A stretch of 64,000 nt of DNA from Cruorifilaria tuberocauda. Taxonomy: Eukaryota; Nematoda; Chromadorea; Rhabditida; Onchocercidae. The stretch spans positions 62,001-126,000 of the forward strand of contig JABVXU010000075.1 in the NCBI GenBank assembly GCA_013365365.1, in the 5' to 3' direction. Position 1 is the stretch's first letter; each line of letters begins with the position of its first letter. Of this stretch, positions 25,641-39,265 are shown one piece after another. Made by a program: the position numbers and the translations under genes. The notes below the pieces were generated by a model that was given only the letters and a program-made list of their open reading frames with translations, was not told the DNA's origin and ran no database searches.

Positions 25641-28600
25641 AAATCCAACAAATTTCACGTTTTTAGTAACAAAACATTTCAGTTGGAAATATTAATCATG
25701 GAGTACTATCTAATGAAAGCACTCCATTCCTTACAGACTGAACGAATAGAATGGTATTAAAATATCCCAGTAAGAGTAAATTGATCCCCTTAAAAGAAAA
25801 TTTCGAAGGGACCACATAAAAAAGAATGGTATGTTAAGGAAAAACCGGTTCAAGTTAATAAGTTCAGAAGTTTTATCATCGTTTATCGGATTTTCGTTTG
25901 ACAAGTTTAGAACTTAGCTTGGAGATTTCTCTGACCAAAAATCTTGTCAGAAGGTGAAGCAAATAAATAACCACGACAATAATAGAAAAAATAAAAAAAG
26001 AAAATAACTATACATTATTCTGTAATAAAAAGTTATTCACTGTTTAAGTAAAGGTCTTATACATATTAGCAAACATTATTTCCCACTCGTGGAGGTTAGG
26101 ACATTTTAAGTGTGCAAATTCAAAGTTATAATTGTTTAGAACAAACACAGATATGAAATCCAAACAAAAAACGTCTACATCTTACCATTTTTGCACTTAT
26201 TTCGGTTTTCATATTTTGAATTTACTGCCCTTATAACTTGGATAGCCCTTACAACGATGAACATTGCAATAGGCCATAATAAAGCTCAGAGATGAAATAT
26301 ATGAAGTCAAACCTAATAACTTGACAGATTCAAAAATTCAATTCATGAAAGTTGGATGAATTTAAAACATGCGTAAATTTTAAGATTCTCAAAACTAAAA
26401 ATGTATCTCCGTAGATGCTTTCAAACCAAGTTATATTTTACATTGGTATACTGTTTTTTATACTGTTTTTTCTGTTACTGCTCATACAATGATTGAAAGG
26501 AATGAAACATTGAAATTTTTTCATTGCATTTTCATTTTTCATGCGTCAAGAGAAGAAGATCAAAATTTCAAATCAGCACAATCGGAGAAGAGTACGAATA
26601 GAAGGAAACAAAGTAAAAAAACTGTTTTCCACTCTCATGCTCTTTTTTTCGAACTTTTAATTTGCTTTTCCAAAATTTTTTACCGCAAGACGACTCATTT
26701 TTATGCGACAGATTTCGTTTATTAATAACTTTAAGTACGATGAACTTACACACGAGCATCAACTAATTCAGCGGCGTATTGCGAACGTGAAGTGATTTCG
26801 TGTCACAACATCTCTCAAGCGCACTGAATGACGATGAGAATTAATTGAAATTCACCTCTAGTTCAGCTTGAATGCTCCAGCTTTTTCTCCAATTAAGTAA
26901 AATCCACGAGAAGAATTATTCTATGAAGATATGCCTTGCAAAATTTCATTTTCATAACTAATGACACATTTGCCACCCAGCCAAGGCAAAGATATTTCGA
27001 GATCATGAAAAACTTTAATAGTCGTTCAAAAAATGTAAATCCAATGAGCTGACTAAAAAATATAATCGCAGAAGGTAGCTTATTATGTTGGGTGGAATTT
27101 CAGTAGAACTAATCAGGCGGTGGAATAAAAAATTAAAACTAAAGTGTGGACTGTCAACCTCCCTAGAGTTTAAGGTTTGATGTAACGGAGTGTACAGACT
27201 TCATCCAACTGACTGTTTTAAATATGAACAATTAATTATTAGTGAAATGGAAATTTCCTGAACATATTGTTTAGAGACTAACATGGACATTACAAATTCT
27301 GCTTCAGTTGTACACTATAAATCACTCAAATCGGCACTTTTAAGAAACCATTCCTTAAATTTTTGAATGGTTTCCCATTTGCCTGAAAAATTCGAATCCA
27401 ATTTGAATTACACTTAATTTTATCTCGTACCCACTCCATCTGTCAGTTCTAAACCTTTTAATAAACTGATCATAAAATCTCGTTAATCTAACTAATTTAA
27501 CGTGCATATCATTTGGATATTTCATGCAATTATTTGAAAACTCATTACTTCATCTAAAATTTGCAGTTCCAGCTCCCAAATCCCTCTGCTTTTTCTCTGC
27601 CGCCAACAGCAGCATCCATTTCGATGATTCGTGCATAATAGATATTTGCATCCCTACGTGACAAATTCTAAACTGAAAACTGCAAAAAAAAGCCCAGCAA
27701 TTCTTAACATTGTTTGCTTCTTTTTACCCCAAACCATCAATCAATCGCACATCTCACGTAGAATGTTTATGATTTTTAGCAACTTCCGCCAATCAGATGA
27801 AACTTTGTCAGATAAAAGTTAAACATGATGAAGTCCCTTATCTTCTGCCAACATAACCTTAAAATGTAGCTGATATCAATGCATGTAATATTTAAGTCAT
27901 GTGGAAGAGGTGTCATTTTTCATAAACAATTAACTAAACGCATAGCAATAACATCGGCAGTTTTCTAACAGTTGCTGATGTACAACTATCGCACCTTTCA
28001 GTTGTATTGTTTCCTACCATATCACATCCTCAAAAACCACCACTGCCCAATAATCGTAGCGCGTCTATCAACCAGACATATAGACGGTGTTACTTAACAT
28101 TTCTGAATAAAACTTATTAATTCACAAAAAAGAACAAGAGGGACCAATATTTGAAACAACAAATATAAGAGAAGAAAACAATAAATTACACTTGCTAAAT
28201 CACCAAATATCAGTGACAATAACGATGCAAGGCTCTGAATGTTGATAATAGCCGCCATAAGCAATATTGATGACTTAAATGATGGTATTGGTGTAATCTC
28301 AACTAAGTTAGTGTTCAAAATTAAGTATCCTTATCCGTAACAGATCATTTAGAGACAAAACTAATCGAAAATAAACATTAAAAAAGATTGAAAACAACCA
28401 CCAAGCACAACATTTCGAATGAACAAGATGGAGTTTAAAGAATCCACTGAGGAAATTGCTTAAATGGAATGTAGTATATTACAATACATGAATACATGAA
28501 TTATGAATACATTAAAATACATGAAGTTTGGGAACAATATTTATGAAAAACTAAAACTCTAGTTGTGCTGGTTGTTTACAATTAACAATTAAATTTCGCC

Positions 28601-28648
28601 CCACCCATAATCAACAGCTTTGCACATAAAATGATAAGAAAACAAAGC

Positions 28649-31600
28649 TCAGAGCTCTGAGTGCTCCGTTTCGTCGTTTGTTTTATCCTCCGCAAACATT
28701 TTATTTTTACTCTCGTCCTCAATTTCAGGTTCTTCCTCTACTGATTCATCCAGTGATACATCTATCGTTCTGCGGAGAATCTGAAAATATACGGATAAAT
28801 TTTGGTATGACGTATTCAAAGCAATAGAATGATCAAAGACTAAGCATTTGGAGACTTAGATTGACGTACCTGCTCAACTCGCACAGCAAACCCAACCTGA
28901 TCATTCAGAGTGAAACCAGACCGTAATGTAGCTGTTTCAAACAGCAGCATAGCTGTATTGATAGTTTTCTCATTGGTTTCCCCAGATTTCACACGATGCA
29001 GTAATTCCTTGATAACAGGATGACGTGGGTTGATTTCAAATGTTTTCTTCTGATTTGCGTAAAATTCCTTCAAAAAATTGATGATATTCTGCAGGAGCAA
29101 CTTATTAATTTATCTTGGAAAATCAATAATTCATAACAAAATAACCTGAGTTGGGTCATATGATTTCGCATGCGCTTGAGATTTCATGATCCGTTCCATG
29201 TTGCCTGACCAACCGTAAGAAGATGCAACTAGTGCACATGGTGATTGGACTAAACGTTGTGAAACAAGTGCCTTCTCAATCTTATCCTAAGGACATAGAA
29301 TTATTAACACGTTTAAATTCAGAACAAAAAGATTCAAGCCTAATCAGGAGATCACATTTAAATTACAAGAAACAACAAGGCCGTAAAACAACTGATAACA
29401 GAATAAAAGCAAAAAATATAAAATGTATCGTAATCTCACTTCGTACTCCTTCATCTAAGAGTATTAACTGCTGTTTGGCAGATCAAGTCAAAGTTTGATA
29501 ATCCACCGCACTAAATACTTTTTCCGTTAACTGACTGCTGCGCTACATCTTCGAACAAAACGATAGTGATACAAGTAAAACTCAACTTGCCACTCACCTT
29601 CAAAGCCACATTTTTCAGCCAATTCGTCAAGGGTTCAAATTCCTTCTCTAGCTGTTCTTGCAATTCTTTACTCTTTTCACCATCATCAATTTTCAGCCCT
29701 TCTTTGGCAGCATTCTGGAATTTCTTACCATCGAACTCTGGCATTGATTGAATGGCATATTCGTCAACGGCTTCTACCAAATACAATACTTCATATCCTT
29801 TCTTGAGTAAACGCTCGACAAACGGTGAAGATTCCACCTGTAAAAATAAAATTCAGTATACTAAATGGTTCAGAAATTTTTCCCATTGTCACGGTAGTTT
29901 CATTCAAGAAAAGTACAGACTTTTCTTGGAAAAAGTATGCTACAATAACCTCTTCTCGTGAATTTCCAGCAACATAAAAGATCATTTCTTGTTTATCCTT
30001 CATCCGGCTCACGTATTCAGCAAGTGAAGTCATCTTGTCCTGCAACAATGAAAATGTATTATATTTTCATAGAACATCAGAACGAGGATTTATTAAAATC
30101 AAGAAGTATTACTTTACTACTGGAAGAGTAGAAACGTAAAAGTTTTGCAAGACGTGTCCTGTTAGTAGGATCTTCCATGATACCTAGCTTGATATTTGTA
30201 CTGTATTCTTTCCAAAAATCTTCAAAATCACCAGGTTCCATCTTTTTGAACATATCTAATACTTTCCTGACGAGCTTCTTTTTAATAACCTAAAATAATA
30301 TTCCTATCTTACTGACCGTGAAAAGTTGACAATTTAAGGATACGAATAAATTAGACGATATTACGCCTCTTTTGCATCCACACAACGGATTGTCCATTTT
30401 TATATATTACTTCAAGCAGAAAGACCTTCAAAAGCTTATGCTGCTGAAGTGTTTCGCGGGAAACGTTCAGTGGCAAATCATCCGAATCTACTATGCCACG
30501 GATGAAAGATAAGTACTTCGGCATCATATCATGAAAATCATCAGTGATGAAAACACGACGAACATATAGTTTGATATTGTCTGTACCCTGAAGATTAATA
30601 AAATATATTCCGTTATGATGGTAAAGCCAAGTAAAACATCGTTGAAGACAGGAATTCAAAATTAATAATATATGATTCACCTTATTAGAGATTTAATAAA
30701 CCACTGAGATTTACTGTAAAAAAAGTCATACCTTTCCATAATTCTGAAACATGTCGAATGGACTATGCCGTGGAACATAGAGGATAGATTTGAAGGTAAC
30801 CTCACCTTCAGCTATAAAATGTACATGTGCAAGAGGATTTTCGTGATCCTAAAATAGCAAAGGTTAACATTATTTGCGGAAGTAGATCTTTAGTAAGAAA
30901 AAATAGCGTTTGGAAGAACATGACCGGTAAAACTGAAAAAGATCAATTCAAAAGCCTTGAAATGATGAAAAAAAACTAGTTGTTCAGGAAAAAAAATTGT
31001 AGAAGTTCATTTCATGAACCTTAGTGATGCTCTTGTAAAATTCGTTGTATTCTTCCACTTCAACATCATCGTTCTTTCGCATCCATATTGGCTTAACATT
31101 GTTGATTTTTTCCCAATCCCATGTTGTCTTTTCAACCTTCTTGGTTTTCCTTTCCATTTTATCTTCCTCCACTTTACCATCAGCATCTTCAGTGCTTTCA
31201 TCAATTACTTTCTCTATTTCTTCCTCAACGGGTTCTTCAACTGTTTCCATCTGAAAAATCTAAATCAGTACAGTCAGTACAATAAACTTGCTGAATACTG
31301 AAGATGAAAAATAAAGCCGATATAAATCACCTTCGACTGCCAAATATAGATGTTAAAATTGATGAACTGACTATACTTTTCCACTAAATTCTTCAACGTA
31401 TCGGCTTCTAGAAAATTATAAGCTTCTTCCTTCAAATGCAATGTAACTTGTGTACCACGCTTAAGAGTTGCGCCTCGAGGATCTTTTGCAACTGTGAACC
31501 TAAAAATTAAGGGAATTAAATAAAGTCCAATTTTACTCATTAAATGTATTCAGAAACAGATGTAACAAAAACCGGCATTTAAATGGAAACTTACGAAGAA

Positions 31601-33011
31601 CTGTCAGATTCCCAAATATACTGATCATCATCATTGTGCTTCGAAGTTACGACAACACGATCTGCAACAAGATAAGAAGAATAGAAACCAACACCGAACT
31701 GTCCGATCATATCCTGTTGTTGCTCCAGTGATGTGGAAGAATCCAACAATTTCGACAAGAACTCTGATGTTCCTGATCGTGCAATCGTACCCAAATTATT
31801 AATCAAATCTGTTTTTGTCATTCCTATGCCAGTGTCCGTGACATGTAACATATGGTTTTCTGGATCTGCCTAAAATAAGGCAAACAGAAGTCGAATGTTT
31901 TGAAAATTTATTGAAATACCTGTTACAACACAATGAAAATAAGAAGCAATGCCTTGATTCGAATTGAAAGCTCATCCGTAGCTGAAAGAACCGACGGATC
32001 CGTCAATGATAGTAGCCGAATTTTGTCTAGCGCATCCGAAGCATTTGATATCAACTCACGAAGGAAGATCTCCTTATTTCTAAAAATAAAAGTGAATGCT
32101 ATCACAAATGACAAGTAAAGCATGTCATATGAATCGTTATACACAAGTTTTATCAATTTAACCAAAGCATCTCACATTGGGGGTTATAATCTACGCTTGC
32201 AACTGCTGTAAAAAAAATTCTAACTTACTTATACAAAGAATTAATAATCAGTTTCATCATACGATTTACTTCAGCTTGAAAGCTGTGTTTCTCGGCTCGA
32301 GTTCTCATTTCTTTTATTTCGGCAACAGAGAGTCCGTCCAATTTAATTGCTTCTTCCTCCCTGAAACCAGATTGTTTTTCTTTTTACTAATATACACTAT
32401 AACTAAAGACATGTTGAGAATAATATAACTCATGTATATATTAAAAGAATTATAGACAAGATATAATCCAACCTCTGAATAGTTTCATCATCCGTTTTGG
32501 AACCCGTCTTAATTTTTCCAATATTTTCCTTCACTGTTTCGTCATCAGTCGATTCAACCTTCGCGTTTACCTTTGTGGGTGAAAGAATGGCTGAAAAAAA
32601 CTAAGCATGTAAATCTTTAAGCTAACCGAATCTCCAAGATTTTTAGTGCACAATGAATTCACAAAAACAGAACGTACTGACCGATCAGTTTAAGTGCAGA
32701 AACATCCAAAGCAATTGATTACCGAAGTTAGATCACTGACCGATTAATGTAAACGACTGACTGAGAATATTAACATTAGGCAATGAAGCTGTGACAAATA
32801 TACTACACTGAACATCTGATAGGCAGTAATATTAGAACAAAAGGTCGAAATGCTGTCGCTTTATTTATTACAATGATAAAAAAATCGTTAAATTTAACTG
32901 TTCTAGTAATGCAAACACGAGAAATATCATAAACAGAAATATAAGGAACGTACCGAAAGTAAAAAAAACAACGGTGAGGATAATGAGGCTCGTCGTACAA
33001 TTACTAGCCAT
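28649..33011 (-). CDS. HSP90B1: GRP94 / endoplasmin, ER-resident HSP90
   Basis: Fifteen exons in transcript order: 32954-33011, 32473-32590, 32229-32360, 31953-32079, 31595-31869, 31331-31499, 31020-31250, 30732-30848, 30426-30587, 30113-30289, 29950-30039, 29598-29837, 29146-29286, 28870-29088 and 28649-28780. They join to 2388 nt (795 aa), close to human GRP94. A signal peptide starts [17 protein letters not shown]. The GHKL ATP site shows [20 protein letters not shown] and [15 protein letters not shown]. An acidic linker follows ([14 protein letters not shown]), then the middle-domain blocks FKDMFQ-type [11 protein letters not shown] and NVSRETLQQ, and [13 protein letters not shown] near the C-terminus. 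The C-terminus HSEL is a KDEL-like ER-retention signal. GRP94 folds secreted and membrane clients in the ER lumen. The intron at 31870-31952 appears to be GC-AG. Confidence 0.96.
29903..29930. other. Perfect-arm hairpin in a GRP94 intron
   Basis: CAAGAAAAGT and its exact complement ACTTTTCTTG are separated by only ACAG, with two further pairs outside. It sits in the intron between exons 29950-30039 and 29598-29837. Could fold in the transcript; no known role. Confidence 0.5.
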
Positions 33012-34701
33012 AGAGATGAATAAATGTACAAAAATTCGTTCCTTCTTTGAAATTAAGGGGTAAAACGAGATAAAACGTTAGATACCCTAGAAAAACATTT
33101 TTTCTTTTTCCCATATCCACATGGAATGTAAAAGCTTCACGAGTGACAAACAATATATTTTGGTGAAATACAGAAATGTCTCAAGCAACAGCACAAATCT
33201 GAAAGGAAGCGAGGGAAAGTTCTACACAACGGTTTTTCCAATTAACATCCACGTATCACTTGACATCCGAATCCCTCTGTACAGTACATGCTCTCACTGC
33301 TTAACACCAAATGGCACCCAACCAACCAATCATTTCGCCACACCCACCTCTTCAATTTCCTGTGATTAAGCACAATTTGATTGGCTAGCCAATTTGCCAT
33401 GAACATGTATGTGCCGTATTTCACAGAGACATTATGAAAATTTAACGAGCTGCTTTTCTGATAATACGACGGTACTGGTACGTTCGCATCGATAGCTTCG
33501 CGCGTTTGTCAGGTAGTTGTTGGGTGCCGAAGTTTACAGACTTTTTGTTTTTATTTGATGTAACCTTTCAATTTGATTTGGATGGAATAAATTTTTACTT
33601 CGATGTTCGTTAGGCCAAGAGTGGAAAATATGGAATTTTGTGTTAGGAAAAAAATCCATTTCTTTTACCTTTGAATATCATTAACGATATCATTAGATGA
33701 CGAAATATCGCGCACTCGACTTCCATTATTTTTTGCTCGATTCTTTTAATTACCTCGTATCTGATTTCGTAGAACTCTTTGACCGTTGACCAATCATAAA
33801 CTTCAACAAACAGATGCTCACAAATAAACTCCCCATGAGAAACCGTTATCATTTCTGCGTTCAAGGATTTTCAGGTTATGATACAGACATACTGTTGTGT
33901 TGAACATCTGCGTGATTGTGCTGAAGTAGCTTATTTCAACAGCTCAAGTTTTTTGCATTTCATCATTTCCTTAGATGCACGAAGTTGAAGTTGAAGGATT
34001 GTCAAAATTTGGCTGAGAAATCCTAATGGTGAGATTGACAATGGGGGGGGGTGAGACTTGGCGACCAAAGATAAAAGTAGCCATTGATCTGTGCATATGT
34101 TTACTACCGTTAGTAGCAATTAAAGCGATACATCAAAGTAGATACAGATCAAAGTAAGCCTATATCCTCTTCAAGTTACGCAAAAAACAGACTTTTTGTT
34201 CCGAGAACTGTCATATCACTGTCAGTGAGCGGAATTTATAGAGTAAAAACAACATAGACTATAAATAAATTACCGTGAATTGGATAAGTTCGGGTAGATG
34301 ATTTACACAAAATGCTACGTATCATGCAGTGCTATAAATTTGGATTTTGAAATATGAATACTACGAAGTGACTTTTCTCTGGTGAGAAAAGATAACACTG
34401 AGTAAATATCGTCGATGAGCGAATTAATTTAGTGATTGATTCATCTCCTAGCTGGAATCATTAAGCTAGTGGTGATTAGTGGCGCATCCCTGTCAACAGT
34501 GTTTCAGTTTAACCTTTCAAATTATCTGAAGTTTGTAGAAAAAACGCTCACGTTTTTGTTGAATACGCTCATTCTTTCAAAAATCATCTAATGTTGTTAT
34601 CAATGTGTAAAACTTTCTTATTCGAGTTCCATCAGAATTAAATTTATTAGATTACTGTTATATGTTATTGATAATGTACTTTCCAGTTGGGAAGGTGCAG
34701 G
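33012..34701. promoter_or_regulatory. Divergent promoter region, GRP94 and signal peptide peptidase
   Basis: Both genes start outward from this 1.7 kb. CCAAT occurs at 33238-33242, followed after 6 nt by CCACG (33249-33253), a layout like the mammalian ER stress element but with a shorter spacer (ERSE has 9). A second CCAAT (33326-33330) is followed after 7 nt by CCACA. At 33380-33393 the palindrome ATTGGCTAGCCAAT carries two more CCAAT boxes. All lie within 400 bp of the GRP94 ATG. No coding exon was recognised in the remainder. Confidence 0.4.
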
Positions 34702-37700
34702 ATGACGGAAGCAATAACCTCACCATCTGATAACATCATAATTTCCAATGGTTCCAATGCTACAATCATTTTCACAGCGAAAGAGCAGGTTGGCAGCTAA
34801 ATTTTTCATTTGAAATTACTCCATCAAAATAAGTAGTTATTTGAACTGTCATGAGGAAGGATAAATTGAAATATCTCTTGATGATAGAGCTCTTAAGTAT
34901 GATTTCCTTTTTGATTTATTATGCATTATTAGCTAATAGCTTTCGAATATGATTTTATAATTATTGTGAAGTGAGAACTTTCTTTAGAATCCATTTTTCT
35001 GTTTCTGTTTTACAGAGGCCACTGTATGGAATCATTAGCAGAATACATAGATTGTTAGATGTTTCTGTTCTCTAAATAACAATTTCTAAAAAAGAGTATT
35101 TACACGTGAATGTAGAACGTTTCGAGAAACAATTGTAAACAGAAGATATAACCAACTGGTTTGATTCAACTTTGGCATTTTTACTTTTGTATTAGAAAAT
35201 TACGGTCATTCGCACAAGCCTTCCAGGACGATTAAATGCATGTTACACTATAATGAAATATGAAGTATATATGGCGTCTCAAGGCAAGTTGTTCTTCAGA
35301 TGACAGTCTATATTGTTGTTAGATGTTGTTCAATATATTTAGTTTTTTGCAGATAACAGCTTATGGTTCCATTTATGGTATGGCACTGTTTTGTATTGTT
35401 ATCGGTAGCATTCGTTCCCTGTATTACGTACAAAAACATATACGTAAAAAGCGACTCATAGAAACTTCGATAACAGAGAATGAAGCTAAGAAGTTTCCGT
35501 TAACGGCATCCTGTGTTTTATTTGGACTTTATGTTTTTTTTGGGTATGTATACTTCATCGTGAAAGATATCGAATTTATGAGGAACTGTAGTTGGGGAAG
35601 TCATAACACAACATAATTAAAATAAATAATCTAAATAAAAATAAATGTTGGCTCACAGTTATCACTGAACTTGTATCAGAAGATTAGAATGTGATTAGAA
35701 TTCTGAGTATTAGTCAGACACTGCATAACTCATTCTGATAATTTTTAGCAAATAGAGTATTACTTTTTGTCAGTTTCATAGCGGTGATATATTTTATGAT
35801 AAGTCAGACTGATGAAATGATGAGTATTGTCATTGTTCACTCAAACATTAAACAAATTTAATTTGATATTTTAAGATGCGATACTGAATGCCGGCAGAGA
35901 ATCTATTCAGTAGTAAGCAGTTACTTGCCGCTAAGAGTTGCATCACATCTTAAAGTATTTTCATCACATCTTGAAGTACCTTTGCTGACTAGTGCTATGG
36001 ATCTCTCGGTAGCTGTAGAAGGAGACTCTCCAAAGGCTTCATTGCAAAAGCCATTAAATTTTTTACCCCTAATCAACCGAGTCAATGTAATGTACTTATT
36101 ACTGATATTGCTGTGCTGGGAAGGTAACGTTAAACTTTGACATCTATTTGCTATGTATAGGAAGAGGCCTAAAATGCAATTGCTGGATTTTCAGACTATT
36201 GAGTTCTTTATCTAGAGTTTAAATACTTTTTAACTTGAAGTGCTCGAACCTGAAATTACTGTTCAGGATGTGTTGCTCTCGCCGCGATTTTAAAGCCAGT
36301 CTTCTCGTATGTTCTTCGTAGGCTTCCAATTGGAAATTACCAGCCAAAAATGAATTATCCATATTTCTGGTCATTGAAAAGGGGTAAAGTAGAAATGGGC
36401 GAAGGTGACATCGAAGGAGCAGCTAATGACGATTTTGTAAGTAACATATTTTTATTTTGAATAAGAGACTTCTATTACGGGAAATCTTATGCTTGCAATG
36501 AAAAGCATTAAAAATTGAACGGCAATTAAGTACGTCTGGCTTCACGAAGATGAGAAAAAAGTTGTTGATAGAAAGTATTTATTAGTTGCGACATCGTATT
36601 GAATTTCCTCTTGTTCATCCTAATTTCAGGAATACGTTCTCAAAGTTGAATGGGATACTCATGACATTGTTGCCATACTCTGCTGCTTGTGTGTGGGTGT
36701 GTCACATCTTTACAGAAGACACTGGATAACGAATAACATACTTGGTGTTGCTTTCTCTATTTACGGTATTGAAAGCATACATTTATGTAGTTTTAAGGTT
36801 GCTTTCCTATTGTTCACATATACTTCATGTAACCGGCTTTGTGGCAGTAACTCTTTCTCCTTCGTATATTTTTGACTGTGCATTTTCCTCCGACGACATC
36901 TTTTATATTTAAAAGGGTTCAAATATATTCTAGGCGGGAACAATGTTATTGGCTGGACTTTTTATTTATGACATTTTCTGGGTGTTCGCTACCGATGTAA
37001 TGACTACAGTTGCTAAAGGCATCGATGCTCCATTACTGCTTCAATTTCCACAAGATATCTATCGTCATGGATTGAATAATGCTGGCAAACACGCAATGCT
37101 TGGTGATTTCCATTCTGTTAATTACATTGAAGAAGTGGAAACCAATTGCCTTGAAATTATTCCTACATGCAAGCAAAATCGATGAGTGGATTTTTTTGTA
37201 AGATTTTCCTTGCTTGTAGGTTTGGGTGATATTGTAATACCAGGAATATTTATTGCTTTACTTCGGCGATTTGATCACTACATTGGTTCTAGAGGTAGTT
37301 ACAAGAAACCACGTCATTATTTCCTTATAACTACAGTGGCATATTGCTTTGGTTTGATGGTAACAATGGGTGTAATGCATATTTCCAAGGTAAATTGATT
37401 AAAATTTCAAATGATTCTACTTGCAAATCGATCAGCTCATAATAAAGTTTCATTTTACATTCTTATGAGGGAATATTTGGAACTAAATACTTCTCTATTT
37501 TCTTTCACTTGTAATTTTTTTTTTGTTAAGGGGCTTCTATTCAAGTTTTTAATTTGTCACTACAAGTACAGAAGCTTTTGATCAGAAATCCACATTATCG
37601 CTTGAATATTTGAATGATTTGTAACAGTTTGATTTATATTGCCACTGTTTCACACCATGTTTCATCCAATTAGCAACGTTCTTCTAATAACTGCTACTTA

Positions 37701-37901
37701 CAAAATGTAATAACAATGAAATTGGTATTTCAGGCAGCACAGCCAGCATTGCTTTACCTAGTTCCAGCATGTGTATTAGTTCCCCTCTTAGTCGCTGGCA
37801 TTCGTGGTGAAGCATACGATATGCTTAATTACTGTGAAGAGCATCTAATCGAGAAGAAGAATCAGTCAAAAAAACCGAACAACGAAAAGAAAACTGATTG
37901 A
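34702..37901 (+). CDS. imp-2: Signal peptide peptidase (IMP-2/HM13-like intramembrane aspartyl protease)
   Basis: Exons: 34702-34788, 35353-35543, about 35921-36123 (start uncertain), 36267-36436, 36630-36797, 36934-37102, 37220-37389 and 37734-37901. The catalytic motifs are present: YD in GLFIYDIFWVF, GLGD formed across the 37102/37220 splice, and PAL in QPALLYLVPAC. HWITNNILGVAFSIYGIE and FPQDI also match the family. SPP cleaves signal-peptide remnants within the ER membrane and takes part in ER quality control. The C-terminus KKTD fits a KKXX retrieval signal. The start ATG is preceded by GTGCAG|G, a plausible cis- or trans-splice acceptor. Exon 3 adds a hydrophilic stretch of about 45 residues between the second and third membrane segments compared with human SPP; its 5' boundary may be wrong. 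Confidence 0.93.
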
Positions 37902-39060
37902 TACTTTGAACGGTGTTCTGCCATTTATTTATTCTTCTAAGCATCAGATTCTTTCTTTACTGATATTGATTATTTGACCATTCCAAACGTAAAATTCTGC
38001 ATTCTGTTTTGTTTTCCTTGAAGTAATTGATTTTCATTGACATAATATCGTCAAGATAATAAGGTATTTATTTTGCACACTTTTTGAATTTAATTCCATA
38101 TGTTAGGTCGTTCCAAATCATGTAAGCTGTGCAGAATATGTTTTTCTAAGACAGAGTAGTATTACTAAGTGTAGTTGATGTGATAATATTGCTGTTGTGA
38201 ACCGACTCTTAGTAACATATGCGAACTTTAAGGAATTATGCAAAAAATAGTATATTTAGTTTCAATTTTGTTGCATTGCCGAAGTTCATTTATATTTTCT
38301 AGCGATCCACATCTCTATTGGATTTTGGATATTTGGAATATTTTCTTTGTTTGCGATATGGAGCTAATTTATACTTTGTTTACTATGATTTCTTAAATTT
38401 AATTTATATCGATTATTTTTATATTGTTATTTTGTTTGGGATTGTCTTTAGGAAAAAAATTTCGGTTTTTTCTGTGACTAGCAAGTCCATCTAGGTGGAC
38501 GTGACTCCCCCGATCTCCAAGCATTCTCATTGTCAGTTGCAATGTAATTCATCTGGATAAGACAGAAATAAGTGTTTTGACGCAATGTGCATTGGTCATC
38601 TGTGGAAAAGGAATTAAACGAACCAAACGTCACAATGACTCGGTATGATGCAGACAAACACAAGAAACTCATTTCTTATGTAGGGTTGCGTAAATATAGT
38701 TCAGCTCATTCGCAAATTGAAATCCATTCTGGAAGTAATGAAGACAGGAAGGGATTGGATTGAAATACATCATGAAGTTTGGCTTCCGTTAGTAGTAGAG
38801 TTGTTGCAAAATAAAACCTTGGTTATATAAGTCAAGCCTACATTCTCGAAAGCCAGGTAGGTTAAGAAAATTATTTCATTTAAGGTGATGTAGCTTGTCA
38901 CGATGTCATCAATTTGTGATACGGCCCCGTCCGTGAAGAGGTAAAGGCCGGTAAGAGAGCGGGATGATAGTGGGAGGAAAAAGAAGGATAATGGTGATCG
39001 CGGCAGTGGTAGTGCCTGTCTGTTAATGTGCGTTGATTATAGTGATGGTCTGCGCGAAGG

Positions 39061-39121
39061 TACACAGACGCCCACACGCACACACATATACACATACACG
39101 CACGCCCGCACGCATACACAT
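39061..39121. repeat. CA-rich microsatellite
   Basis: Imperfect CACACG/CACATA dinucleotide run within a GC-richer patch. Confidence 0.7.
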
Positions 39122-39265
39122 CTGTCTACTCATTGAGTACTATCATGAGGGAAATAGGATGTCACCCTTCTCCCTAAGGGATGTCCTATCCCTTCCCGCC
39201 TTCTTCCTCCCTATCACAGATCACAAGAAATAATCCAACATAATAGAAAATACTTTCCTTTATAT

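Larger units (their letters stand above)
18159..28648. other. 10.5 kb gene-poor spacer upstream of FNIP
   Basis: No conserved protein block recognised on either strand. Contains an AG dinucleotide run (19407-19420), a GC-richer patch at about 21.9-22.7 kb, and two related tRNA-like repeat elements at 24.3 and 25.4 kb. Probably holds the FNIP 5' exon/promoter, long regulatory DNA and the GRP94 3' flank. The open frames here (up to 150 codons at 21600-22052) have low-complexity, unstructured translations and are treated as chance. Confidence 0.5.

Noticed and set aside
31933..32118. Plus-strand frames across the GRP94 gene
   Set aside because: Shadows of the minus-strand GRP94 exons.
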